NCBI GenBank assembly: GCA_011109175.1
Contig: RDEW01000010.1
Coordinates: 248,001 to 312,000, forward strand
DNA from: Dicyema japonicum
Lineage: Eukaryota > Dicyemida > Rhombozoa > Dicyemidae
DNA length: 64,000 nt
Direction of reading: 5' to 3'
In this document: positions 10,515-22,690 of the stretch, in pieces
How the letters are laid out: each line of letters starts with the position of its first letter
How positions within the stretch are numbered: the first letter of the stretch is position 1
Notes under the pieces: model-generated
What the model was told of the DNA's origin: nothing
Database searches by the model: none
What the model saw: the letters and a program-made list of their open reading frames with translations, nothing else
Position numbers and translations under genes: made by a program

Positions 10515-12150
10515 GTTGGTTAAAATCACTTATTATTGAACCAGATAACCACTGTCATATCCAAAATAAACAACATTCAAGTGATCCCAGTCTCCCTCAA
10601 CAGTCTCCACATCTTTTCTCGGTGTTCCGACTGAGTTTCTGCGCATTTCCGATATGGACGGGATCCGCATACTTGAGTCCTTCGTAGGGACACTGTTCCA
10701 GTCGCCTCTATCATATTTTCAAGGTTTCTGGGCAGGATTCCCATTCAGGAATATTTCCTTAGTAGGTTTGCTGCCTTCACTTGAATGTTGCAGATCTTGT
10801 CCAAATTCGTTACAGAAAGATTAGATCCCCAGACATTACATGCGTATCCTATTGTAGACTCGATGAACTGTTTGTATATGACATCCAGTCCACTTAGATC
10901 TTTTTGTCTCTTAGGTTTCCCATTAACGCCTTTCAGGAAGTTGATTTTCTTCGTATAAGTCAATAACATATTTTCGACATGTTTTGTAAAGGTTAAGAAA
11001 GTGTCAAAAATAACTCCCAGGATTTTCTGGTATTTGTTTTGCGGGATAATTTTCCCATCCAGTGTGACGTCAATTGATATTTTCCCTAGTCTTCTGTTTG
11101 TCGTGAATAGAGTCAACACCGACTTCTCCGGGCTATCAGTCAATTGAATTTCCCAAATCCATAAACTTAATTTATTCAGATTGTCCTGCATTCTTCTCGT
11201 TGCTTCCACAATACTCATCCCTCGAAGCAATGACTATATCATCCGCATATGTTAATAATATGTCATCGTTCCCCTGTGGGAGTGGCAAGTAATTCATAAT
11301 AAGGTTAAACAAGAAGGAAGATAACGGGGAGCCCCGAGGAACGCCATTTGCAAATAGTCTCGATACGGAACATCGATTGCCATAGTGTACTCGTCCTCGT
11401 CGACCACTCAAGAAATTTCCCAACCATAATTTCAGGTTTGCGTCAATGTTCGACGAATAGATTTGTGTGTGATAATCTTCCTCGAAACCGATTCAAAAGC
11501 CTTCTGGATATCAATTGAGCATACAATCGTCTTTTTCTGTCCTGGTCTTTTGTTAAGGCCATCTGTTGTGAACTCCTTTAATGTATTTAGGTGTGTGATA
11601 GTTGATCGTCCCTACATTTGAAACCATGATGAAATCTGGCATCTGAGAGGGAATGACGTGTGAGTCTCATAATCATCCTTTCTAGGATTCTTGTCTGGAC
11701 GCACAAGAGCGACAAAGGCCTATAAGAAGCAGGGTCCTCCTTTGGTTTCCCAGGCTTCAGTATTGGATGAATATTCGAAAGTTTCCATATAGCGGGAATA
11801 CACTTAAAGTTGATTGAGTAGTTAAAGATGCATTTTAGTGGTGATATGCCCACTGTGCCCACCTTTTTCAACAGAATAACCGGATCCCGTCCGGTCCACA
11901 GGAATGTGTGTTCTTTGTTCAATAGATCTCTAAAGCGACATCTCCCGGTAGAACATACATTGTTGGATGCCTCCTTTTCGGTTTCGGTTTTGTGTGTGGA
12001 GAAATATCCATCTTTGGAATGGTTTGTGGCGTATTCTCACACTATGTTTGATAAATTTATTCAGATCCATCTCCTGTTCACGGTCTCCCTCGATATTGTT
12101 TTTAGCGTTTTTTGACATTTCGCAGCATCCTCCACATTTTTGTAAGTGAA
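10515..12150 (-). mobile_element. LINE A RT fragment
   Basis: Ordered LINE A blocks: 'DLNKFIKHSVRIRHKPFQ', 'PILKPGKPKEDPASYRPLS', 'GVPRGSPLSSFLFNL', catalytic 'YADDIVIAS', 'QKILGVIFDTFLTF', 'YKQFIESTIGYACNVWGS', and the tail 'TGGGATCACTTGAATG'. Frame changes occur between blocks. The 5' end (2A, endonuclease) is missing. Confidence 0.85.
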
Positions 12151-12189
12151 CTATTTTTTATAGCATTAGAAATTCGGCCCAGTTTGTTT

Positions 12190-12309
12190 TTGCAGTTTAT
12201 CATAACCGACATGCCACAAACCTGTAATGAAAACTGCCTAATCCTGTCCTATGCAGACGATATCATTCTTGCTTCTTCTAAGGACAGAAGCATTCAATCG
12301 CGACTGTGA
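12190..12309 (+). mobile_element. LINE A catalytic-core scrap
   Basis: Reads 'LILSYADDIILASSKDRSI', the LINE A YADD region, on the opposite strand to its neighbour. Truncated on both sides. Confidence 0.65.
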
Positions 12310-12949
12310 TACATTTAATTTATTAACTCTATTTCAGTGAATAAATTAAATTACTGACCTTATTTATGAACATGTTGGAAATGTCAGAGACTATATTGTC
12401 CTTAAACAAGTATTCATCATTTCCTTACTTGAAGCGATTGTTGACTTGGGGTTCCGATCAATAACAATTTGGGATCGTCTTCCAGCCTTTGGAACATATA
12501 AAGAAGACAAAACACAGCACGTGTTGTGGCTGTTTTCGGGCAAACTGATTAAAGATTGTAGTATCCGTATGTGGTCATATTTTTAAGGTTTTATTGCAGA
12601 TTTACCCTCTCATCTCGGTCTTGGTTTGGGGTGAAAAATAAAGAGCATCCCAAAACGAAGAATTCGGGTTCATTCCTTAACTGTGGTCAACTTAGACAAG
12701 ATGATATGTAAAGAAATTGAGATATTGTGTTTGTGAACTTTTCATACAGAAGCAGTTGGGTCAATCCAATGATTTCCGAGAACGCAGAAGGTTGCTTGAA
12801 ATTATCTTCATCGCATTCCTCAGAGAAATATCTCTGCAGTCAGGCTGATCTATATTTAATTTAATTTTTAATTTGTTTAAAAGACAATTATTTTAACAAA
12901 GAAACAAATGTTAGTTGATCGCGAACGAGTTCCCTCGAAGTATGGTCAT
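12310..12949. other. Unassigned stretch
   Basis: A plus-strand open stretch at about 12408-12577 ('EAIVDLGFRSITIWDRLPAF...') looks protein-like but matches nothing I recognise. The remainder is AT-rich with no visible feature. Confidence 0.25.
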
Positions 12950-13790
12950 TCCAATCTTTTGTTCTAACCCTAACCCTTCTCGTTATTGAAGGAATACTGC
13001 ATGATTTATCCCCCGCTTTATTCAATTTATACCTGGTCGACCTCCCGACACCGGAATCCAATAACGATGTTCTAATCTCATATGCGGACGACATTGTTTT
13101 GGCCTCGCGTGATCGGGATATCCAAAATGCTACAGAAAGATTAAAAATTAACCTGGACCGACTCAACGTCTGGGTAATGAAGAACCGACTCACGGTAAAT
13201 TCCAGAAAGTCGGTCACTTCTATGTTTACTTAGGACAAAAGAAGACTGTCACCTTAAAATTGGACAACGTTGAAATCCCCTCAGCAAATGTCAGAAGATC
13301 CTGGGCGTGACACTGGATACGCACTTATGTTTGTCACCACACGTGGCAAACATTGTTCTGAAGTGCGAGAAGAAAATCAATGTATTGAAATGTTTATTTG
13401 GAAAATGGAAGACCGTACCCACCCAGTCTTGATGAATATCTACAAACAATACATTGAACCATGCTTCTCGTACGCGTGTGCTTCGTGGGGACCTTCATTA
13501 TCACAGACGAACACTAAGAAAATCGAGGACGTTCAAAAGAAGGCTTTCAGAATGACGGTGCGGTGGTCTTGTGGGAGACACAGAACCGGACCGACTACTC
13601 TGGAGGCCCTCATAAAACTAAACTCCGGCATGCGGGAAGGTAACCCTGCAAATACAGTCAGCCGCCCAGTACGAGCTTGTGTGGGCACGAGGGAGGAGCA
13701 TCGGGAAAGGAAGAGGATTTTGGTGGAACGCATCGGGATCACTTGATAGTTAGTTTGGTTTTACCATGGTCTTGGGTATTAAATAAATAA
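12950..13790 (+). mobile_element. LINE A 3' fragment
   Basis: Blocks 'LFNLYLVDLPTPESNND', 'ISYADDIVLASRDRDIQ', 'MNIYKQYIEPCFSYACASW' and 'CVGTREEHRERKRIL', then the tail 'CGGGATCACTTGATAG' and an A-rich end. Two frameshifts. Confidence 0.85.
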
Positions 13791-13889
13791 AATAATCTTT
13801 TGTCTCAGCCAAAACCTTTTTCGTTGATCCCTTTTCTTTCTGGCAGACATTCCTCCGAGTTCGTGCAAGTTTAATTTGATTAACTTGGA

Positions 13890-14410
13890 GTCCTGGATTA
13901 ATCTTCACAACGAGGAAGATTTCTTCTCGTATATCGGGCAAGGGTCCAAATAAAGTTCGATGTCCGACCCGAGGGGATGATCAGGGAACTTTGCCATCTT
14001 GAGGAGGGACCGGTGGCGTTCCGTAAGGTATTCATGTTTAAGGGGACGTTTAGTTTTTCTTTTATCCTCGAGAATTCCAATTTTCTTTTGGATTCTCGCG
14101 ATTACCAGGTCCACTTGATGAATGAATGAAAGGAGAGGATCCACTATGACTCTAAGGATTGAAAGGGTCTTCTTAATTGGGATTGGGGAATCATACAATT
14201 TTATTTTTGGCGTTGCCCGTATTTCTTTTTATGATGAGGTAAACGTCGTTACATGTGACTTTGTTGGTGATATATTTAGATGGTTCTTTAAAAACCAACG
14301 ATCCACCAGGTTTATTATCTCTTGCATGGACCGTGTCGCCTCCTCGACTTTTCGATGTTTCACTGCAATCACGAGATCATCCGTATACAGATATAAAAGA
14401 ATTATTATAG
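13890..14410 (-). mobile_element. LINE A RT fragment
   Basis: Minus frames give 'YTDDLVIAVKHRKVEEAT' and 'FLKNHLNISPTKS', then 'LSILRVIVDPLLSFIHQVD'. This is the LINE A palm-to-thumb region. Diverged and broken. Confidence 0.7.
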
Positions 14411-14739
14411 GAAATCAAGGTTACACCGCGTATTATTAGGAATTAATATTTGGAAGTCATAAAATACATTTATTTTTAATTAATTACTGCCGAAGAGGAA
14501 TAAATATCCTTGCAAAGCCAAAAGATATTTTCGTCTACTACATCTCTGTTGAGATCTAAGTTTTAATCTTAGCGCGCTGCGGTTCATTGAGGAGGTTAGA
14601 TGTTTGGCTGGAACAAGGAAATAAAAACTGGGAATGGATAATGACTCTTCCAAATCATTAATCTTCTGGTTTGCTCCTAACTCTTAATCTATCTTGGATA
14701 TTATTATTAACCCAAAAACACAAATAGTTAATCTCTTGA
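14411..14739. other. Unassigned AT-rich gap
   Basis: No gene, RNA or repeat recognised. Confidence 0.3.
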
Positions 14740-15510
14740 AATTAATTAGGTGATCCCGACAATCCTGATGTGCTTTCTCAGATTCTCCCGATGTTTGACT
14801 TTTGACCCAACACAGTCACGGTACGGGCGGGGGACAGTGTTCGTGAGAAAACCAACTGGGGTGATGTGCTTCTGGAAACTGCTTGACACAGGATGTCGAC
14901 GACAGGTCCTGCTGGAGGGTTAAGAAACTCTTGCCGTTTTGCATGATTAGGTGGTCAAAGGGACTGGGTAGAATATTGTTCAGCTTTGCGATGTGCATTA
15001 TGGTAGTCGCAGCTCGAGATATGGTGTTATCAACTATAAAACGGTTGGTCCATGAGAGATTAATTCTCAATGCTGCACAGGCATAACTGATAGTCGGCTC
15101 GATGAATTGCTTATAGAGAATACCGAGAGCAGGGAATGGCTTTTTTATTCAAACAAATATGGTTTTGATTAAACCAATTTTCCTCTGACAAGTTCTAATG
15201 GTCTTCTCAATATGGGCAGAAAAACACATGTGGGTATCAAAAGTGACCCCCAGAATTTTAAGGTTCTTCGTAAAAAGGATTTTGTCGTTGTCCAGGAATA
15301 GATCCACAGTACATCTTCCGAGCCTTTTGTTCGAAGTAAATAGAGTGGTGGAGGATTTTCCGGGAGATATGTTCATCCGGTTTTGGTGTAACCAAGTTTG
15401 AATTTGTAACAAAAGTTCTTGTACATTTTTTGTAGCATTTGTGAGGTCTTGATCACGTGAAATAATGAGTAGGTCATCAGCATAAGCGAGAATTATCGAG
15501 TCTTCCATAA
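14740..15510 (-). mobile_element. LINE A 3' fragment
   Basis: Blocks 'LAYADDLLIISRDQDL', 'LKILGVTFDTHMCFSAH' and 'YKQFIEPTISYACAAL', ending in the 'CGGGATCACCTAATTAAT' tail at about 14.75 kb. One frame change near 15.15 kb. Confidence 0.85.
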
Positions 15511-15779
15511 CTGGGTTGGGAATGTCAGAAAGGTATAAGTTGATACCGGCATTTTATAGAATAAAATACAAAATTTGGTGGTTTAATAATATAAATAGGA
15601 ATTTGAATTATATCAGATAGCATTAATCTCGTCTTCATTTCATTAGTTGCACAATATTGGTCAGAATCAGAAAAATATTTTTATATAGAAAAATCTCTTT
15701 TTTTGATCTAAAAAATATTTTTAATAGAAACGTCCCACTCCGATTGGATGTGCTAAATAAAAGCTATTAAGATTCGAAT

Positions 15780-15960
15780 AACAATTCTGTTGATCTCCTT
15801 ATATCTTGGGAATCGCTTCTTTGACAAGAAAGGGCATGATGTCCATAACGGTCTACGAAACCACCGTACTGGTAATTCATGCAAATCTTCCAAGTCTGAT
15901 AGAGATACCTATTGTCGTCAAGATGGGTCCCGACGCTTCCGATTGGAATGGCATTATTTC
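15780..15960 (-). mobile_element. RLE-LINE fragment
   Basis: The minus frame reads 'YGGFVDRYGHHALSCQRS', matching the Cys/His part of the restriction-like endonuclease domain (compare 'CGGIVDAKGLHPLSCKRS' at 34.8 kb). Short and isolated. Confidence 0.55.
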
Positions 15961-15969
15961 AAGCGCCAC

Positions 15970-16200
15970 TCCATTCGCATCTTCCAGTGACTAGAAAGGT
16001 GTATCGGTGTTGGTTTGATTGGTTCAGAAGCCTCTCAAATAGATTTTAAGTTCAAGTATCTTACTCTTGATTCCATTTGCATTCAGTTGAACGATCCTAG
16101 CTGGTCCAGGATTTGACTCGATTCTCTACATCACCATAGATCTTGCTTGTAGATCCATCTCATTACATGGATAGGGAAAGTTTTCTTACAAATGACACCA
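15970..16200 (-). mobile_element. LINE A 5' fragment: 2A-like motif and endonuclease start
   Basis: Minus frame 'ESNPGPARIVQLNANGIKS' then 'KILELKIYL'. The NPGP core (16102-16119) followed by the endonuclease start matches the 2A-to-endonuclease junction at 31.06-31.15 kb. Immediately upstream 'GDVE' is in a shifted frame, so the motif carries a small insertion. Confidence 0.7.
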
Positions 16201-16329
16201 ATCATTATATTTTCTTATTAAATCAGATTATTCTTGAGGTTATTTATTATTATTTATTTTATGGAAGATTTAAATAATTTTTTGTCGGCATACCATACTT
16301 ACCGCAAATAAAATATGATCCACGATAGC

Positions 16330-17160
16330 AAAATTTTGTCTTTTGCTTGTTATCACATTTGTTTGTGAAAGATCAAAATGAATATAATTTGTTGAGATCT
16401 TTACTTGATAATGAAAATGTCGATCGTACCAAGTATAGGAAGTATCGACTCAAAAAGAAAGCGGAAAATTTCATAATTAATGAGGGGAAATTATATCTTA
16501 GGATGTAAACTGGCTACACAAGCTCGTAATTGTTTCAACGAATATAGAAGAAATGAAAATAATTGCTCGGGAGATTCATCTTAGTAGGAGAAGATTTTTT
16601 ATAATAAAAATATCATTCGACAAGTTGTTAGAAAATGCAATTTTTGCCAATTCTCAGTACCACTAAAACAATATAATGATTCAACTCATATTGTTGCCGA
16701 AGCACCTAATGAGAGATTTAATGTAGACCTGATTTGATCTTAAATGTCTGAAAGTTTATTTTATTATATAGATTTAAAGATCGACATAATCATTTTTCTT
16801 GGATGCTTTCAGTTGTTGATGTTTATTCCAAATATGATTTTACGAAAAATCTTATGATAAAAGTGGAAATGAAGTGCCCATAAACTAGAAGAAATTTTTA
16901 TGGAAACGGCCATGTGTATATTTACAATCGGAAAATGGTACAGAGTTCAAGAATTGTCATATGATAAAGTTATGCAAAGGATTAAATGTGACGCAAATAC
17001 GCTGAAGATTCAACAATACCCAAAGTCAAGGGATTGTGGAGAGATTTAAACAAACGATCACAAGAAGTTTATCGAAATTGATGAGTTTGGATAATAAAAA
17101 GGAGTGGGTGAGATACATTCCAAAGGGTGTTTTTTGTATTCAAATATATTTAGGATGAAT
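16330..17160 (+). mobile_element. Integrase-core element remnant
   Basis: Ordered blocks in changing frames: 'YRKYRLKKKAENFII', 'VRKCNFCQFSVPLKQYND', 'NERFNVDLI', 'SVVDVYSKYDF' (catalytic D), 'LQSENGTEFKNC' (second D region) and 'SQGIVERFKQTITRS' (catalytic E). Same family as 4.1-4.5 kb. It ends almost exactly where the left arm of the inverted duplication begins. Confidence 0.7.
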
Positions 17161-17555
17161 TTGAGTTTGAATTTTACTTTAGTTCCTTCTAATACTAGTA
17201 AACAATTAAGTTATTAACCCAAGGTTAACACTTAAGTAGGCGAATATTTGGAAACACTTTTCAAAAATCAAGTACGTATATGCTGAATCCAGGTGATCCA
17301 GAGCAAGTAAAAAAATACGAACTTATCTGTAAGATTATGATATTGTAGATTATGATATTTGCTCACTCTGGTGGTCTCTGGGATCAACTCTAATGAGTAG
17401 AGGTAGTCGATGGTTTGGTACTTTATTCTCTTCAATGCTTAGAATGGGAAGGATCAACTAAAAGTCGTGAATTCTTTTTCTCCAAGTTAAGTTTTTGTTA
17501 CGGAAAAATCAATTAAAATATTAAGATTAGTAAAATCAAGATTAGTAAAATCAGG

Positions 17556-18603
17556 TTATTGAGTGAAAAAATCTAGACCATCCTGGATTTCAGCTTTAAG
17601 GTGTGGTAAAGCTTCGTCAACCATTTTTTGTTGCTGTTGATTCAAATCTGGCAAAAACACTGAATGGATTCCTTCGGGTCCAAATTCAACAGGGGAGGCG
17701 AAATATGAACACGAAGTAACATCTGATTTCACATATGCGCATTCAATTACACCTTTCTCGCCAGAGAGTCCACGAAGGATTGCCTTGAGGGTCTTAAATG
17801 CGGCCAAAGCTGTTGAAAGAGTCGCAGATCCCTTAAAAGTTTAACAAAAGCAACAACTATCCGATTTTTGGCTTCTATAACAACCATACCAGCATCTCGG
17901 ATTTTTAAGCAGAGTTCATTGATTTCATCGGTACTCATTGACGAGTTATTGATTAAAGGTACAATGGTGTTTTCTGAATGTCCACAAATACATATCCCTT
18001 CGATGTCCTTAGGATCACATCCCTAGAGGTCTTTGTTTAATAAATACAATTTTCCAGGCCATGAAAGTAGATGCTCTGAGGACATCAAGACTAGTGATTC
18101 CAATGACCCGTTTGAAGCATCAATCCCTTTATTTGATAGCGCAGTAACCGCAAGGGTACCAATGAGTTGACCTACAATAACTACATGTTGGTACTGGATT
18201 GCTTAAAATAGCTACAATGGCCTGAGGGCAATGCTGTCCTATTTCTTCAATGAGACTTTTGATTATGCTTGAATTTTTCGATAAAAAATCTTTTCTTGAA
18301 TTAACTAAAATCAAACTAAAACACTAACTTTTACTTGACATAATTCCTGCACAGATTATAACAGCATGTACTCCTGTTAGAGCTTCTTTGAGTTTATCAG
18401 ACTTGAAGCTTTTTATCACAATTTTATTTGGAATATGGGACAAGTCCTCTTTAACTCCAATAGGATCTTTCATATCATAAAGGTTGATTTGTCCAATCAA
18501 ATCCATATGTGTTTTTAATAACAGACATAGAGGCTGACCAATTCCTCCACAAGCTCCGAGAACTGCAACAGTATAGACTTAAGTTGAATTACGCTTTACC
18601 ATT
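17556..18603 (-). pseudogene. Malate dehydrogenase, decayed duplicate
   Basis: Same exon structure and 23-26 nt introns as the intact copy at 24547-25598. Near the N-terminus (about 18575-18598) two A and one C are missing relative to that copy, bringing a stop after eight codons. One base is missing near 18110, in exon 3, which shifts the frame. The rest is highly similar ('AVLGACGGIGQPLCLLLK', 'GEKGVIECAYVKSD'). Judged non-functional unless the indels are base errors. Confidence 0.85.
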
Positions 18604-19552
18604 TAATATTTTTATGTTAATTGTATGAAAATATTCAACAGTTTACAGAATTTTATTATTTATTATGTTAGCCGATGTAAAAAATTAATTTTAATTAATT
18701 AAATAATTTTATTAAAAATATCGAAAATTGTTGTTCACATAATAGCACTATATATTATTTACTTTGTCAAGAAAAAATTGTACTAACATAATTTTAAATC
18801 CAATTTACGTCAATAAGATACTCGATAATATCTAATCTTAATTAAATTTTCAAAACATTAATTTACTTAAGTGTTTACATCAGTGATTTAGCATTCTACA
18901 TTTCATTCCAAATGACAAACTGATAATTTTTTGAGAGAAAATGATTTTTAGTTTTTAAAAAAATTACGACGTCCTATTTCCATTATCCCTTTTGCATTTT
19001 TAGGCCTCGAACGCTGAGTGAAAAAGAAAACTTTTTAAGAACTTCATCAATGAAGACCAAGAAAATTTTGAAATGGGACCTTAGTTGACATATTTTTATT
19101 GGTTCTGTTAAAGTGTTTTTTAATAGTTTCTGTAAAAGTTAAGCCTACAATTTATGATAAGAATTCAAAGTTTATTGACTTTTTACTTATAATAGTAATG
19201 CTTTTCTTTGAAATGCCTAAGCGGATTTGGAAAAAAGAATGGGGTATTTCTCTTTAAGGTGCCTTTAAAGAATTGTCCGATGTAGGAAGAGAATCAAGTA
19301 ACAGATTACGACACAGCAAATGAATTGTATTGGTAGATGCACAAAAAATTCAATTTTGCTTGTGTAACTCCAAAATGATCAGTAACTAAAAAATTAGCGT
19401 ATACAGTCAGACCCCGAATTGGGGCAGACCCCAGGGGTGGGGCAACCTCGGATTTTGGGGCATTTTTTTGGCCAACATTATGGCAGAGTAAAATGGAAAA
19501 TCGATAAAAAATTTTGAAATTTTGGGGCACTATAAAATTGTGGGGAATGAAA

Positions 19553-19795
19553 TTATAAGTAAATAAAATTATAGGTATACGACAAATATAACTGGAGATA
19601 GAGAGTCTCTTGAGGTATTTCAACTGTTGTCCTGAAATGCTTCAATGTTGTGTTCCCAACTTGTACAGTTAATTCAGTGTTAGATAATAGGAAACGGACA
19701 AGTCTTGTGTTATCCTCATCAAGGAAACTCCCAGTGACGTCCAACAATGTTTTTCTTTTGACAGTATCAAACGCACAGGACATGTAGGGACTCAT
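19553..19795 (-). mobile_element. LINE B-type RT remnant inside the left arm
   Basis: Reads 'FDTVKRKTLLDVTGSFLD' and 'VRFLLSNTELTVQVGNT', the RT segment before the PQG motif. Only the first half is shared with the right arm (23340-23432). Confidence 0.65.
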
Positions 19796-20019
19796 TTAAT
19801 CTATTAAAAATGAAAAAATCTTGTTTTGGAATGTTTATGCTTCATTGACAAATATTTCGAAAGCTTCGCAGGAGCAAAAAAGGATTTTGTCATTTTCTGA
19901 TTGCATATTACGCATTCTGCCATTTCCAATATACAGTAGAGTAAATAATTCATGGCAACCCTACGTAATATGTGATTATTATTATCTTTCTTCAAAAAGA
20001 ATCTTTCCTATTATTTTAA

Positions 20020-20165
20020 AAGTTTTTTTTATTTTTTTTTTTTATTTTTTTTTTTTTAATGAACAAAAATTTATTACAATAAAATATTATTTATTAACTA
20101 TGAGGGAGAGCGGCTGCTGACATCACGGAGTAAGCGTTTCCGCGAATAACAGCGATACCAATTCT
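20020..20165 (-). mobile_element. 5'-truncated RLE-LINE tail, left arm only
   Basis: About 125 bp nearly identical to the 3' end of the RLE-LINE at 34205-34330 ('GCGGCTGCTGACATCACGGA' on the plus strand), with its poly(A) as poly(T) at 20024-20060. In the right arm the two flanks are directly joined at a T-rich site (about 23108-23125), so this is a clean insertion. T-rich repeats on both sides look like the target duplication. Confidence 0.85.
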
Positions 20166-20799
20166 TTGCCTTTTTTTATTTAAAATAAAACGATTTATCT
20201 TAATTGAGCAAATTAGTTATGAGATTTTTTATTTTTTAATTTTTACCCATTTATAATGTTTAAGTCAAATTTATTGTTGAAAAATTCATGGCAACGTTAA
20301 GTAAAATGACACTAATATTTTGTGGCAGACACTCGTTAAGAATCACTGCTTTTAAACGATTTTTATAATTTATAATTAACTTTTATGTGTCTTTGAAGAT
20401 ATATTATACCAATCTTCTATGAAAATTGCTTGTAAATCAGAAATATTCGTATTCAAAATTAGTCTTCAATTTTTCATTTATTTTATATAGGATTGAGGTT
20501 TTGTTTTAGCATTTCCATATGAGAGATAACTTTATGATTATTTATTTATATTATAATTGTTATTTATTTAGAACACGAATAAGACAGAAAAAAACGTTAG
20601 ACATTTAGGTACTCCTAGTTCATGTAATCAAACAAGTCATCTAATGTATGTGGTCTCCCATTGTTCCCATTACCGTAAGAAAGATCCTTCTCTCATCCCT
20701 GTAGAGGAATCCAATTGGGGAGGGGAACCTAGTTAGGCGGAAACCACACTTATTATTATTAATAGCACTTTCGAAGAACAAAAAAAGTAATTTATTTAA

Positions 20800-22690
20800 T
20801 TAAGGTTCCGCTTTGCCGTATTTTTCTTCAGGTTATTCTTTCTCCCACAATTCTCTTAACTAACTTGGGTTCTGACAATACAATTGAACATATTGCCATC
20901 AAAATTAATCTATTGCCTTCTTTTTGGATTAAATTGATTACTTTATACATTCCACCAAAAAGATTCTGCCCAACATCCTATATTCCAAATTTACCCGTCT
21001 CTCAGCACTAAAGAAAGTTATAATATGCGAATACCTCAATGTCCGACATCCCGTTTGGCATGATTCACAGTTCACTGACAGCCGTTGAGTACATCGCCAA
21101 TTGTCTTATTGATTTGATTATCATGAATGACCATAACCACTTATGAAACATTAAGCTGAACACATGGATTTCAAATTAAGTGTCCATCAACCGAATAAGT
21201 AACCTTAGTAAGAACTATTCTCAGACAAGCAGGTCTCAGCAGTTATTACCGGATTAAAGAACTCACGGGCCTCCGATCCTGACAAAGAATCTTCGATTCA
21301 CCAAAAGTCACTATGCAATTGGCTGCCACACACAAATATTTAACCTTTCTATTAACTAAAATATTAATCTCAAGATTTGGAAGAACTCTGTTATCAAGCC
21401 AGTTTTGAAAACTGGAAAACTGAAGGGAGAACTTGGTTCATACAAGACGATCCCCTTAACCAGCACAATATCAAAACTTGAATAACTGGTACTATCGGCC
21501 ATTATTCCAGACCTTCGTCAAACTCCATTCCAACACGGTTTTAGTGCTGGAAATTCCATTGTCTCTTATTTAACCACACTATTCCAATACATTGTCGATG
21601 GATTTAATGCAACCCCACCACAAATGCAAACTAAAATGGTCTCCATCGACATAAAAAAAGGCTTTCGACTGATGAAGCTTCTCATTAGAAAGATTTTGAT
21701 TCAAAAGTTCGTTCAAAGCTAAAACTGTGGTTGGCTAACTTTCTCTATGGACGACGTGGAAGAGTCGTCTGCGGGCATGTAAGATCAAGATTACTACCTA
21801 ACAGAGTACCTCAATATTCTCTGCTTTCTCCTGTTGTTTCAATCTTTTCCTCAACGACCTACCAATATATGGGGGCAAAAATCTTTTGTTATTATCTTAC
21901 TCAGACGACTTAATAATTGCAACACGCAAGTTGCAACAGCTAATACCAAGGCGAGTGAACACAGTCTACGATTGGTTGACAGTCAACCAACTAACTATTT
22001 CTGCCGACAAGTCAAGATGTACGTTTTTCACCTCAGACCGTCGTTCAAAAGAAGATGCAAGAAAATTCATTGATCTTTTCCAGATACCAGTAACTATGTC
22101 TCCCTCAATTCTTAAATTATTGTTTGAGAGGCTGTTGAATTTCAACTCTTAAGCGAAGAAAGTCCTCACTAATGGCCTGTATAGAAGTTGTAAGTTGTAC
22201 GCGCAATTGTCCGGAGGATTATTTTGAATTTAGATGCGTCTGTTGCAACACTCTACGAATAACTATCGCCCTGGCAGTGAAGTATGCCTCTATTGTTTAG
22301 AGATTCCGTTATCAGAGACCACGCTGCACAAACTCAGTTCAATATACCGAAAAACTATTATATGATGGGCCCACATACTAGATCAATGGTTAATCCCTTA
22401 CTCACAGAAGCTACGACCCGTAATCGCAAATCTGGATTCCTTCGGGTCTGTAAAGAAGATGGAAATCCGATTGGCCTGTTCTTTTCCAAGGCAAAAAAAA
22501 GTAGATTGGTTAATTAATTCCCCTCCTCAATTGGATTTCTCTACAGGGATGAGAGAAGGATCTTTCTTACGGTAATGGGAACAATGAGAGACCACATACA
22601 TTAGATGGCTGGATTGATTACATGAACTTGGATTACCTAAATGTCTAACGTTTTTTTCTGTCTTTTTCGGGGTCTAAATAAATAACAAAT
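20800..22690 (+). mobile_element. LINE A fragment filling the spacer of the inverted duplication
   Basis: Blocks 'SVIKPVLKTGKLKGELGSY', 'FQHGFSAGNSIVSYLTTL', 'MVSIDIKKGF', 'LLSYSDDLIIATRKLQQ' and 'WLTVNQLTISADKSRC', then a 3' end (22284-22690) whose tail also lies, inverted, in the left arm at 20546-20745. Many frameshifts. Confidence 0.8.

Larger units (their letters stand above)
17165..20745. repeat. Left arm of a 3.5-kb inverted duplication (MDH repeat)
   Basis: Reverse complement of 22500-26010, by eye well above 85% identical over most of its length. It spans the MDH 3' flank, the MDH pseudogene, its 5' flank, an RT remnant and an old LINE A tail. Differences include a 150-bp RLE-LINE tail (20020-20165) present only here and a non-matching block at about 19405-19695. 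Confidence 0.92.

Noticed and set aside
19401-19560. Another MITE starting TACAGTCAGACCCCG
   Set aside because: The start resembles pogo-type ends, but no matching inverted end was found.
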